Virus record (IMG/VR): IMGVR_UViG_3300033153_013534
Location: 1 to 33,639 of that record
DNA: 33,639 nucleotides
DNA from: a virus
Strand: one strand, 5' to 3'
A program made the position numbers and the translations under genes. The notes under the pieces were generated by a model. The model ran no database searches. It was not told where the DNA came from and saw only the letters and a list, made by a program, of their open reading frames with translations. Positions 14,131-21,477 of this stretch are shown here, one piece after another. Every line of letters begins with the position of its first letter. The stretch's first letter is position 1.

Positions 14131-16665
14131 ATGGCATCTCTCGAAAAAACAGTAGCCATAATCTTCAAAGGTGACGACCGGATCACCAAGACCCTCAAGA
14201 ACATCAAAGGGGGCTTAGGCAGTCTGAATTCCGTTATTCAGGATATTGCCGCTCCCTTAGCCTCTTTGGGGGATGGAATTCTAAAAGCCGATGCGGCCCT
14301 TGGTGCCATGGCCGTGGGTAGTCTGGCATATGCCTATGCAAAATCCATGTCCTTTGAGACTGCCATGGTCGAGCTTAAGAAGGTTGTGGGTGACTATCCC
14401 GAGATTCTCGATGCGGCTAAGGTGGCCGCGTTTGAACTCTCCGATCAATACGGCGAGAGCAGCTCCGAGATCCTTCTAAGCACGGCCAATTTCAAGCAGG
14501 CAGGCTTCGACATAGCCGACTCCCTTACCCTTACCAAAAACGCCCTTGACCTGGTCATAGCCGGTGACATGGAGGCGGCCACCGCGAGCGAGGTCTTGAT
14601 TGCGGCCCTCAAGGGTTTCAAGGCCCCTGCCTCCGAGGCGGGCAAACTCATAGATATCCTGAACGAGGTATCAAACAACTATGCCACTAATGTAGAGCAG
14701 TTGGCCATAGGCATGTCAAAGATCTCGCCCATTGCCAATAAAATGGGCTTTTCCTTTGAGGAGACGGCCGGCATTTTAACACCGGTCATTGAGATTTTCC
14801 GTTCCGGTGATGAGGCAGCCGTGGCCCTCAAGACGGGTCTTTTAAAACTCATAGACGACAGCAAGCCAGTAAGAGAGGCCCTCAAATCCATAGGCGTATC
14901 CCAGAAAGACGCAAACGGCAACCTGAGATCGGGCAGGGATATCCTCTTTGACGTGTCAAAGGCATTTCAAACCCTGTCCCAGGACAAAAAGCTGTTTCTT
15001 ACACAGCAGTTGGTAGGCATCCACCAGGCAGGCCGAATGGTAGAGGTTTTTGACTCCCTGACCAAGACCACGGAGATCACGTCCGTTGCGCTCAGGGCAG
15101 CCGGATCGGCAGCAAAAGAGGTAGAGGCCCGACTTGAAAGCTCCGAGGTACAGGTGAAGCGTTTTAAGGCAGCGTTTGAAAACCTCGCCATAACCGTGGG
15201 TGATCAGTTTAAAATGGCGGCAAATGAGGCCATAGCGGGCGGCACGAAAATAGAAAACACCCTTAAAGACATGATAAACGACGGCACGTTTGAACCGTTG
15301 TTCGTGGCCCTTAATGAATTCAGCACCCGCCTTGGAAATTTTCTCGACGGCGTGGCAGAGGCCATGCCAGAGGCATTTGAAAAGGTGGACTGGGACGGGC
15401 TTATCGATTCATTGGGCTCGTTAGGAAAGGAGATCTCCGGCTTTTTCGGTGCCCTGGATCTCACGGATCCCGATGACTTGGCACGGGCCATACAGGGCGT
15501 GGTGGATGCCATCGAGAGCATGATCACCGTCACGGAAGGGATGCTCGAGTACTTCAAGCCCATGTGGGACGCCATAAAGGAGAGCATTTCCCGGTTCGGG
15601 GAGATGGATGAGGGTGCGCAGAAATCTTTCGGAAACATTTTAGCAGCGGCCCAGATGGTTGTTCATGCGGGCGTGTTGATAGCAGGTGCAATGGCCGGGA
15701 TCAAGGAGTCGGGTGTTGAAATAGAAAACGTGTTTAATGTCGTAGTGGGCTCCATCCGTTTTATATGGAATACCCTGCAGGTGGCCTTTGACAGCGTTGT
15801 AAAATTAGTTGTGTATCACGCTCTCAATATGGGCAAGGCCCTTGAGATGCTGACCCGCTATATTCCTGGTCTTTCCGCGCTTAATAAGGAATTCAAGGAC
15901 GGTGTTGAATCCCTGTCCCTGTTTAATGAAGGGCTTAAAGTCCATCAGATGGAGCAGATGGAGGATGCCGTCAACGGCTGGAACCAGGCCATGGCCGGGT
16001 TCAGTGATGAAACATACGAGGCCACCGACTCCATAAGAAAAATGCACGAACGCTTAGACGCCCTTCAGGATGCCGGTGACCAGGGCGTCAAAATCACAAT
16101 GAAGATAGATCCTGATGCGGAGGTGGAAAAATACTTAAACGATAAAACCGAGATTGCGAAAACCGTAACCGTTATGCCCCAGCTTGATAAAACTTCAGCG
16201 GACCTCACAAAAGAGGCCCTGGAAACGGCCCTGCCCGACAAAAAGAAGTTAGAAATAAAACCCGAACTCAAAACCGACCAGCTCAAGAAAGATACCGAGG
16301 TGGCCAAAGAGATGCTGGAATCATTGAGTGCCGGCATGACCAGCACGGGCAACCTGCTTTCAGACCTTTTCGGAGAACTTGGCAAAACAACGGACTGGGG
16401 TAAGGAAAGGGATATAGATCGTCAGATCAGACAGGAAAATAAGAACCGTAAACAAGAGCTTGAAATGCAAAAAGAACTCACTGAGGCTCAGGTGGATTAT
16501 ATGAAAGCCCGCACAGAGGCATTGGAGCGGGGTGATTCCATTATCACGGTCCAGGGGGACGGCCTTGCGCCCCATCTTGAGGCGTTCATGTGGGAGATAC
16601 TTTCGGCCATCCAGGTAAAGGCCAACGAGGACGCAGCGGAATTTCTCTTAGGTGTAAATGGATAA
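14131..16665 (+). CDS. Tape measure protein
   Basis: 844 residues, the longest ORF here. The N-terminal 350 residues match the TP901/PhageMin_Tail type (FETAMVELKKVVGDYPE, AAFELSDQYGESSSEILLST, AATASEVLIAALKGF, GMSKISPIANKMGFSFEETA, GLLKLIDDSKPVREALKSIG). Weak hydrophobic segments lie near the middle (VVHAGVLIAGAMAGI). The C-terminus is coiled-coil and highly charged (EKYLNDKTEIAK to RQIRQENKNRKQELEMQ). Length would set a tail of roughly 125 nm at about 1.5 angstrom per residue. The ATG follows a CCCAAATAAAAAAA remnant of the inverted repeat and has no Shine-Dalgarno sequence. Confidence 0.93.
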   Translation: MASLEKTVAIIFKGDDRITKTLKNIKGGLGSLNSVIQDIAAPLASLGDGILKADAALGAMAVGSLAYAYAKSMSFETAMVELKKVVGDYPEILDAAKVAAFELSDQYGESSSEILLSTANFKQAGFDIADSLTLTKNALDLVIAGDMEAATASEVLIAALKGFKAPASEAGKLIDILNEVSNNYATNVEQLAIGMSKISPIANKMGFSFEETAGILTPVIEIFRSGDEAAVALKTGLLKLIDDSKPVREALKSIGVSQKDANGNLRSGRDILFDVSKAFQTLSQDKKLFLTQQLVGIHQAGRMVEVFDSLTKTTEITSVALRAAGSAAKEVEARLESSEVQVKRFKAAFENLAITVGDQFKMAANEAIAGGTKIENTLKDMINDGTFEPLFVALNEFSTRLGNFLDGVAEAMPEAFEKVDWDGLIDSLGSLGKEISGFFGALDLTDPDDLARAIQGVVDAIESMITVTEGMLEYFKPMWDAIKESISRFGEMDEGAQKSFGNILAAAQMVVHAGVLIAGAMAGIKESGVEIENVFNVVVGSIRFIWNTLQVAFDSVVKLVVYHALNMGKALEMLTRYIPGLSALNKEFKDGVESLSLFNEGLKVHQMEQMEDAVNGWNQAMAGFSDETYEATDSIRKMHERLDALQDAGDQGVKITMKIDPDAEVEKYLNDKTEIAKTVTVMPQLDKTSADLTKEALETALPDKKKLEIKPELKTDQLKKDTEVAKEMLESLSAGMTSTGNLLSDLFGELGKTTDWGKERDIDRQIRQENKNRKQELEMQKELTEAQVDYMKARTEALERGDSIITVQGDGLAPHLEAFMWEILSAIQVKANEDAAEFLLGVNG

Positions 16666-16687
16666 AAAAGAAGGAAGCGGAGCAAAT

Positions 16688-17035
16688 ATGATCAGTATTT
16701 CAACCATATCCCAAAACACCTCCGGCGACCTGGTTATTTACGAGTTGCCCGCGTCCAAATTCCATGACTCGGAGGCCCGGGTAAACCGCATGTCCACATT
16801 GGACGGCGGATGCGTGATCACACATTCCGGGTTTTGCGATGCGGACCGGACCTTTGACATAAAGGCCAGGCTTAATGAAGCGGACACGGAAATACTGAGG
16901 GATATCTACAGGGATGAAACCTTAATCAACCTTGCCACTCCGGAGGCATTTTTCAGAGCAGCAATCGAGCACCTGAAATCGGATAACGGCGATATCCGCT
17001 TAACCCTGTTGATCAAGGAACGATTATCAACATAA
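16688..17035 (+). CDS. Tail protein after tape measure (gpM position)
   Basis: 115 residues from ATG 16688 behind AAGGAAGCGGAG; an alternative ATG at 16658 overlaps the tape-measure stop and adds ten residues. beta-strand pattern GDLVIYELPASKF, CVITHSGFCDADRTFDIKARL, then a helix and IRLTLLIKERL. The location corresponds to lambda M, which joins the tip to the tube, but no clear sequence kinship is visible. The inverted repeat follows at once. Confidence 0.6.
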   Translation: MISISTISQNTSGDLVIYELPASKFHDSEARVNRMSTLDGGCVITHSGFCDADRTFDIKARLNEADTEILRDIYRDETLINLATPEAFFRAAIEHLKSDNGDIRLTLLIKERLST

Positions 17036-17040
17036 ATAAA

Positions 17041-17163
17041 TTGGACACGGATTACACGGATGACACGGATAAAGAATAAACAAAATAAAAGTAGGGGCAC
17101 ATTACGATGTGCCCCTACTTTGAAGTTTTTAATCTGTGTTCATCCGTGTAATCCGTGTCCCAA
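17041..17163. repeat. Long inverted repeat with internal 34-bp palindrome
   Basis: Outer arms TTGGACACGGATTACACGGA and TCCGTGTAATCCGTGTCCCAA. Internal palindrome 17088-17121, half-site AAAGTAGGGGCACATTA. Compared with 10565-10598 the stem base pair at the fourth GTA-position is changed on both sides (GTATGGG/CCCATAC becomes GTAGGGG/CCCCTAC), so pairing is preserved. The centre has ATTACGAT in place of ATTGCAAT. Confidence 0.85.
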
Positions 17164-17185
17164 TATTTAAAAAAGGAGTCATATC

Positions 17186-17767
17186 ATGAAATCAAATTTC
17201 AAAATCGGAGACAGGGCAGAGGCAATCCTTGACCGCCGCCCGGGCATAAGCGAGGGCATGAAGCTTTTCTCCACATGGGAATGGGAGCAATGGCGCAGGG
17301 CAAGCGTCAGATCCGGGGCCTATTATCTACATGAATCCTGGAAGACAAAAAATATTGTAGTAGATGAGGGCATTGAATACGCCCTGGACACGGCCCTTTC
17401 GGGCGGCACGGCAAAGAGCACCTGGTACATTGCCATCTTCAATGACAATCATACGCCGGTTGCGGCTGATGATTACGCGGCCCCCGGATATACCGAATCG
17501 AGCGCCTATACAGAGTCCAACCGTCCCCAGTGGCAGGAAGCCGGCGTTTCCTCAAAGGTAATAACAAATACTGCAAACAAGGCCAGCTTCACCATGAACG
17601 CCACTGTTACTATTTACGGGGCAGCCCTTGTCAGCAACAACACAAAAGGCGATACGGCCGCATCCGGTGAAAAGATGTTTTGTTCCAGCAAATTCGACTC
17701 AGCAAAACCATGCGAAAACACCGATGTCTTAAAAGTGACTATCACAATAACCGGCAGTAACGTTTAA
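17186..17767 (+). CDS. Putative tail protein
   Basis: 193 residues behind AAAAAAGGAGTCATATC, a good ribosome site. N-terminal basic part (FKIGDRAEAILDRRPG), then a beta-rich body that resembles a family of small phage tail/virion proteins (GIEYALDTALSGGTAKSTWYIAIF, then VITNTANKASFTMNATVTIYGAALVSNN). No enzymatic motif. The position in the tail-tip block suggests a structural role. Confidence 0.6.
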   Translation: MKSNFKIGDRAEAILDRRPGISEGMKLFSTWEWEQWRRASVRSGAYYLHESWKTKNIVVDEGIEYALDTALSGGTAKSTWYIAIFNDNHTPVAADDYAAPGYTESSAYTESNRPQWQEAGVSSKVITNTANKASFTMNATVTIYGAALVSNNTKGDTAASGEKMFCSSKFDSAKPCENTDVLKVTITITGSNV

Positions 17768-17773
17768 AAGACA

Positions 17774-17797
17774 AGGAAAGAGCTTTTATTCTTTCCT
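17774..17797 (+). terminator. Weak hairpin followed by pyrimidine tract
   Basis: AGGAAAG (17774-17780) and CTTTCCT (17791-17797) pair across a 10-base loop and are followed by ATTTTCCCTTTCCTCTTTTC. A possible weak intrinsic terminator; only 7 pairs, mostly A-T. Confidence 0.3.
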
Positions 17798-17838
17798 ATT
17801 TTCCCTTTCCTCTTTTCTATTTTTTATGAGCGAAGCGA

Positions 17839-19344
17839 ATGGGTTATCAATGGGTGCAACATTTTGACAATGCCGACTGGTCCCCGAATAACGGGACCTG
17901 GGACGGCACCAAATGGCTCTTAGGGAGTGATCTCAATATCGAGCTTGTACCTATCGGCACATGGGCCAACGGATACAGACCCACAAAAATGCGTGTCACC
18001 TTTGAGGGCGGCGGCACGGTCAACATGTGCATACCCGATGGAGTACCCTATCAATTTATCGTTGAAAATTCGTCATACAGTTCGGCAGGGGAGGAAACCT
18101 GTGCTTTCAGCAGCTATGATATCAGCAAATATGTTCATACCGGCGCCGGCGCCAATATCACAAATATAGAATTTGAGGAATACACCTCCGACATCGAGGC
18201 CGAAACCTCCGAGGGCATCGGCTTTGCCGACCAGGTTGATGGTGTAAGCCTCACAGATACGCTGGAAGAGGGCATCGGCTTTGCCGACCAGGTTGACGGT
18301 GTAAGCCTCACTGATACGTTGGAAGAAGGAATCGGTTTTCAGGATGAGCTTTCACCTGCAGGCAGTACATTTTCCGTTACCCTGAACGAGGGAATAGGCT
18401 TTGATGACGCCCCGGAATTTGTCCTTGAAATATTCAGGAGCCTTGCAGAGGGAATAGGGTTTGATGATGCCAATGAACGGTTTATTGAAATTTGCAGGGA
18501 GACCTCCGAGGGCATCGGCTTTACGGATGCGGATGAAGGTTTCAACTGGACCAAATGGCTTGAGGCCAACCGGAACCGGGCCAAGACCCGGTTTTATCTG
18601 ACCCTCACGGGAGCGGAGGACGGGGAAGATGACGTTGAGATCCCCATGTCTTCTTTTCAGGGCCGGTTCAGAAGCGGGGACCCGTCTTACATGGCCGCGG
18701 TGGTACCGGGCATGGATTATGTATCAGAGATAAACGCCAGGCCGAACGGCGAACTGATCATAGAAATGGCCTTTGTGGTGGCCGATCAGGAATCATTGAG
18801 GGAGGAAATAGCCCGCGTCAATTTTGAGAATGTCCGCATAGACGAAGGGGCAAAACAAAAGACTTTAACCTTAACCGGCCACAAGACCGAATCATATGAT
18901 GCGCAGATTGTAACATTAACGGGCAACAATTACCGGTACCTTTCGGAAGGGGCCCTGAGATACAGGGGCTTCCCGGACCTCTATTTGCGGCCCGGCAATA
19001 CTGTCATAGCCGGTGATGATGAATTTATCGCAGGCTATGTGTGGCTTTCCGTGGGCGCAAGGGAACAGATAATGGAGGTCTCACAACAAATGGACGGCCT
19101 GGACTGGGATATGCCTTTTACCTCCGGCGGCACATACCAGGTAAAGGTTGGGGATATCATAACCGGCGCAGTAAGCGGGGAGACCGCCACAATAGGCGGG
19201 GTCCGTCTAACATCCGGATCATGGGCCGCCGGCGATGCCGCCGGCACGTTCGTAATCGGAGATCTCACCGGGGACATAGGAGCCGAAAACCTGAACGTAG
19301 GAGCAGAGACCAACGTAGCCACAACCACAGGGGTTGTGTGTTAA
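17839..19344 (+). CDS. Tail-tip protein with EGIGF repeats
   Basis: 501 residues. Residues 1-115 form a Trp/Gly-rich beta domain (MGYQWVQHFDNADWSPNNG). Residues about 120-240 hold six EGIGF(x)D units. Two of them are tandem 19-residue copies, EGIGFADQVDGVSLTDTLE, and the rest are diverged. Residues 240-420 form a larger domain (FYLTLTGAEDGEDDVEIPMSSFQGRF) and the last 80 are a small barrel-like module (GDIITGAVSGETATIGGVRL). EGIGF-type repeats are common linkers in phage tail fibres and baseplates. The start follows GAGCGAAGCG, a poor ribosome site. It probably builds the tail tip that carries the DGR protein. Confidence 0.7.
   Translation: MGYQWVQHFDNADWSPNNGTWDGTKWLLGSDLNIELVPIGTWANGYRPTKMRVTFEGGGTVNMCIPDGVPYQFIVENSSYSSAGEETCAFSSYDISKYVHTGAGANITNIEFEEYTSDIEAETSEGIGFADQVDGVSLTDTLEEGIGFADQVDGVSLTDTLEEGIGFQDELSPAGSTFSVTLNEGIGFDDAPEFVLEIFRSLAEGIGFDDANERFIEICRETSEGIGFTDADEGFNWTKWLEANRNRAKTRFYLTLTGAEDGEDDVEIPMSSFQGRFRSGDPSYMAAVVPGMDYVSEINARPNGELIIEMAFVVADQESLREEIARVNFENVRIDEGAKQKTLTLTGHKTESYDAQIVTLTGNNYRYLSEGALRYRGFPDLYLRPGNTVIAGDDEFIAGYVWLSVGAREQIMEVSQQMDGLDWDMPFTSGGTYQVKVGDIITGAVSGETATIGGVRLTSGSWAAGDAAGTFVIGDLTGDIGAENLNVGAETNVATTTGVVC
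18211..18324 (+). repeat. 57-bp tandem duplication in coding sequence
   Basis: Units 18211-18267 and 18268-18324 differ at three bases, all synonymous (GAT/GAC, ACA/ACT, CTG/TTG). They encode identical 19-residue peptides. Confidence 0.85.
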
Positions 19345-19359
19345 CTAATTGTCTTTAAC

Positions 19360-19392
19360 CGTGAGCCTTTGAACCCTGAACCGTGAACCCCC
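19360..19392 (+). repeat. GAACC-type short repeat
   Basis: CCGTGAGCCTTTGAACCCTG followed by AACCGTGAACCCCC. Same family as 8941-9015, again placed directly before a structural gene, here without a clear ribosome site. Confidence 0.5.
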
Positions 19393-19395
19393 TAT

Positions 19396-20703
19396 ATGGG
19401 CAAAGCAACCATCATAAGCGGCGGCACAGAAGGCCAATACCAGGTAAAGCTGGCCCTGGACACTCACCGTGTCAAGGAACGCATCATTTATTTAGATTGT
19501 CTTATAGCCGATCTCGCCGTGCGCATTGCGGCCCTCCCCTCAGGAGCCGAAAAAGACCGGCTTGAATTAGAGCAGCTCTCCCTTGAGAAACAAAAAGATT
19601 ATCTAATTAACAACACGGAGGAAGATCCAACCGTGTCCGCATGGTGCGCCGATTATACTGAAGACCTCTCAGGCCAGGTGGGTACCGTAGAGGTCCCCGG
19701 ACAGAGGGATATTGTGCAGATCAGGCCCGGGTATGATGGAAACGCCGTGTTCAGCGCGGCCAGGGACGGCCAACTGCAACCCTCCATAGCGGGCGTGCCG
19801 TCCACGGTTTTCTGGAACTGGGCCATGATGGCAGGCTGGCAAAAATGGAAACCCACATTCCGGCATGGCCAGATCACATCCATAAACGGGGACACATGCA
19901 ATATAGCACTCGAACCCGCTTTCAGTGACGTCCAGGCCCTTAATATAAACCAGGCCGATAACCTTTCGGACGTGCCCATTGAGTACATGGAATGTAACGG
20001 CGATATATTTGAAGCAGGCGATAATGTCCTGATCGAATTCGAGGGCCAGGATTGGAGTACCCCCAAGGTTATAGGTTTTAAAATAGAACCTCAAAAATGC
20101 TGCCCGCCGGATGTGCCCCTGGCCTTTGATGACGACAACACGCCCGAGCAGATTGCGCCCGGCGGTTTTATCACTGTGTATGTGACTGAAGATACAGGCG
20201 CCGGCCCGTTTAGGTATGAAGTGAGCGGAAAGGGCTACACATGGCATGACAGCGGAACCGGCACGCTTGAGACCGCCGACAGAAACGCCCGTCTGGATTG
20301 TGCGGACGGCACATGAGGACCTGATTTTTTCGCGGTCGCGGAAATCACTATCACGGACGCCTGTGGGGATTTTGTAACCATACAGATACTCAATACGGTC
20401 GGGTCATGGGCAATCGCATGGTTTCATTTCTGGCAGGGGTGCGAGGAAACCGAATGGGTTGAATTGAGTAGATCCGTAAAATGGGGGTCCGAATGTTGTG
20501 ACCCTGATCCCAAGGTGGGTCATTTCGCTTGGGTGGAAGCCGGATGCAGACGGACATATGAGGGTTGGACGGATATTTATAGGCTATATCGTTATGAATT
20601 AGGCTGCCCGGATATTGATGACTGGAGATGGAATGTTAAATTTATGAGTTTCGGATGCCCGGGCGGCTGTGCCGAATGGCACATTGATTGGGAAAATTTA
20701 TAA
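19396..20703 (+). CDS. Tail protein with in-frame TGA, candidate selenoprotein
   Basis: 435 codons in one frame, interrupted only by TGA at 20314-20316 (codon 307), then open for 128 more codons to TAA 20701-20703, which overlaps the next ATG. Residues 1-100 are a helical part with long coiled region; 110-230 an OB-like domain (GQITSINGDTCNIALEPAFS, NVLIEFEGQDWSTPKVIGF); 245-340 an Ig-like domain in which the TGA falls (LDCADGT-stop-GPDFFAVAEITITDACG); then a Cys/Trp-rich tail. The TGA occupies the spot where a Cys is expected. A hairpin with GGTC loop lies 17 bases behind it (see 20327-20344). The alternatives are a nonsense mutation or a sequencing error. Confidence 0.7.
20327..20344 (+). 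promoter_or_regulatory. Possible bacterial SECIS hairpin
   Basis: TTTTCGC (20327-20333), loop GGTC (20334-20337), GCGGAAA (20338-20344): seven pairs including one T-G wobble, 17 bases behind the TGA. As I remember it, the E. coli fdhF element has a three-pair upper stem closing a GGUC loop, a U just 5' of that stem, and 18 bases between UGA and loop. The spacing, loop and the T at 20330 match that plan. It may be coincidence. Confidence 0.45.
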
Positions 20704-21020
20704 TGGAACAACTTTTATCCTCATATGAAGGCCGCGGCAAAGACCTGCAGGGCATTGTCACCCTATATCACTGGCTCAAAAAACACGGCAAAACCATTGA
20801 GGACGTGGAGGAATATCTTAAAACGGCGGACCTGCAAAAACGGAGAACCGGGGAACCGGGGGAGGTAGTGCTGACAGATGAGAAATGCCCGGAATGCTCG
20901 GCACGGTTGATACAAAGGACCATCAGGATACCCAAAGGCCCGGCAAACCTGTACGGCCACAAGTGGCACAAATACTGTTCAAATAAACAGTGTTTATATG
21001 AGCAGTATGGAAATCTTTGA
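20703..21020 (+). CDS. Small zinc-ribbon phage protein
   Basis: 105 residues from ATG 20703, which overlaps the previous TAA. N-terminal helical part (LQGIVTLYHWLKKHGKTIEDVEEYLKTADL), then a zinc-binding pair of cysteine knuckles: CPECSARL and, 30 residues on, YCSNKQCLYEQYG. Similar short CPxC...C proteins are common next to tail-tip genes; function unknown. An earlier in-frame ATG at 20688 would lie inside the upstream gene. Confidence 0.7.
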   Translation: MEQLLSSYEGRGKDLQGIVTLYHWLKKHGKTIEDVEEYLKTADLQKRRTGEPGEVVLTDEKCPECSARLIQRTIRIPKGPANLYGHKWHKYCSNKQCLYEQYGNL

Positions 21021-21024
21021 TAAA

Positions 21025-21146
21025 TAGGACACGGATGACACGGATGACACGGATCGAAGAATAACAAAATAAAAGTAAGGGCACATTGCAATGTGCCCTT
21101 ACTTTAAAGTTTTTAATCTGTGTTCATCCGTGTAATCCGTGTCCAA
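21025..21146. repeat. Long inverted repeat with internal 34-bp palindrome
   Basis: Left arm TAGGACACGGATGACACGGA, right arm TCCGTGTAATCCGTGTCC. Internal palindrome 21072-21105, half-site AAAGTAAGGGCACATTG: again the variable base pair is changed on both sides (GTAAGGG/CCCTTAC). Third member of the palindrome subfamily. Confidence 0.85.
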
Positions 21147-21167
21147 ACAAAGGAGGTTTAATAACCC

Positions 21168-21311
21168 ATGCCGAAATTCGACACCGACAACTACGAAGCC
21201 GTAACCAGCGTAAACGATACCGACCTGTTCCTGATCGTACAGGACGGCGAAACAAAAAAAATAACATCCGAGCAGCTCCAGGATGCCCTTATGCACCCTG
21301 ATGATTTGTAA
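21168..21311 (+). CDS. Short paralogue of the DGR target N-terminus
   Basis: 47 residues. MPKFDTDNYEAVTSVNDTDLFLIVQDGETKKITSEQL parallels residues 1-38 of the DGR target protein next door (MPKFDKYAAVITPAGTDLFLVKQGDSTKILTLSQIEEF). Both have strong ribosome sites (AAAGGAGG). It is either a stand-alone copy of the module that anchors the target to the tail, or the leftover of a duplicated target gene that lost its lectin part. The stop is genuine (TAA 21309-21311), and the dispersed repeat follows. Confidence 0.7.
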   Translation: MPKFDTDNYEAVTSVNDTDLFLIVQDGETKKITSEQLQDALMHPDDL

Positions 21312-21313
21312 AC

Positions 21314-21462
21314 ATAGGACACGGATCAAGACGGATGACACGGATAAAGACTAAGCAAAGTAAAAGAAAAAGAAAAAATAAAACCAGGCTGTATCTTGCG
21401 AAGTTTTTTGTTTTTAATTTTAAAAGTTTGATCTGTGTCATCCGTGTAAATCCGTGTCCCAA
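21314..21462. repeat. Long inverted repeat with central insert
   Basis: ATAGGACACGGATCAAGACGG left, CATCCGTGTAAATCCGTGTCC right, centre with GACTAAGCAAAGTAAAAGAA and GGCTGTATCTTGCGAAGT. Pairs with 12150-12293 as a subfamily. Confidence 0.8.
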
Positions 21463-21477
21463 TAAAGGAGGCCTGAC

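Noticed and set aside
13407-14207. 266-codon minus-strand ORF opposite the tail chaperone and tape measure start
   Set aside because: It is antisense to the G/T genes, begins in the tape-measure gene and runs into the dispersed hairpin; composition (Ser/Arg/Leu runs) is that of a shadow frame, with no ribosome site.
20314-20316. Genome-wide reassignment of TGA
   Set aside because: Several well-formed genes here end at TGA (for example 1022-1024, 3597-3599, 24101-24103) with the next gene starting at once, so TGA is a normal stop.
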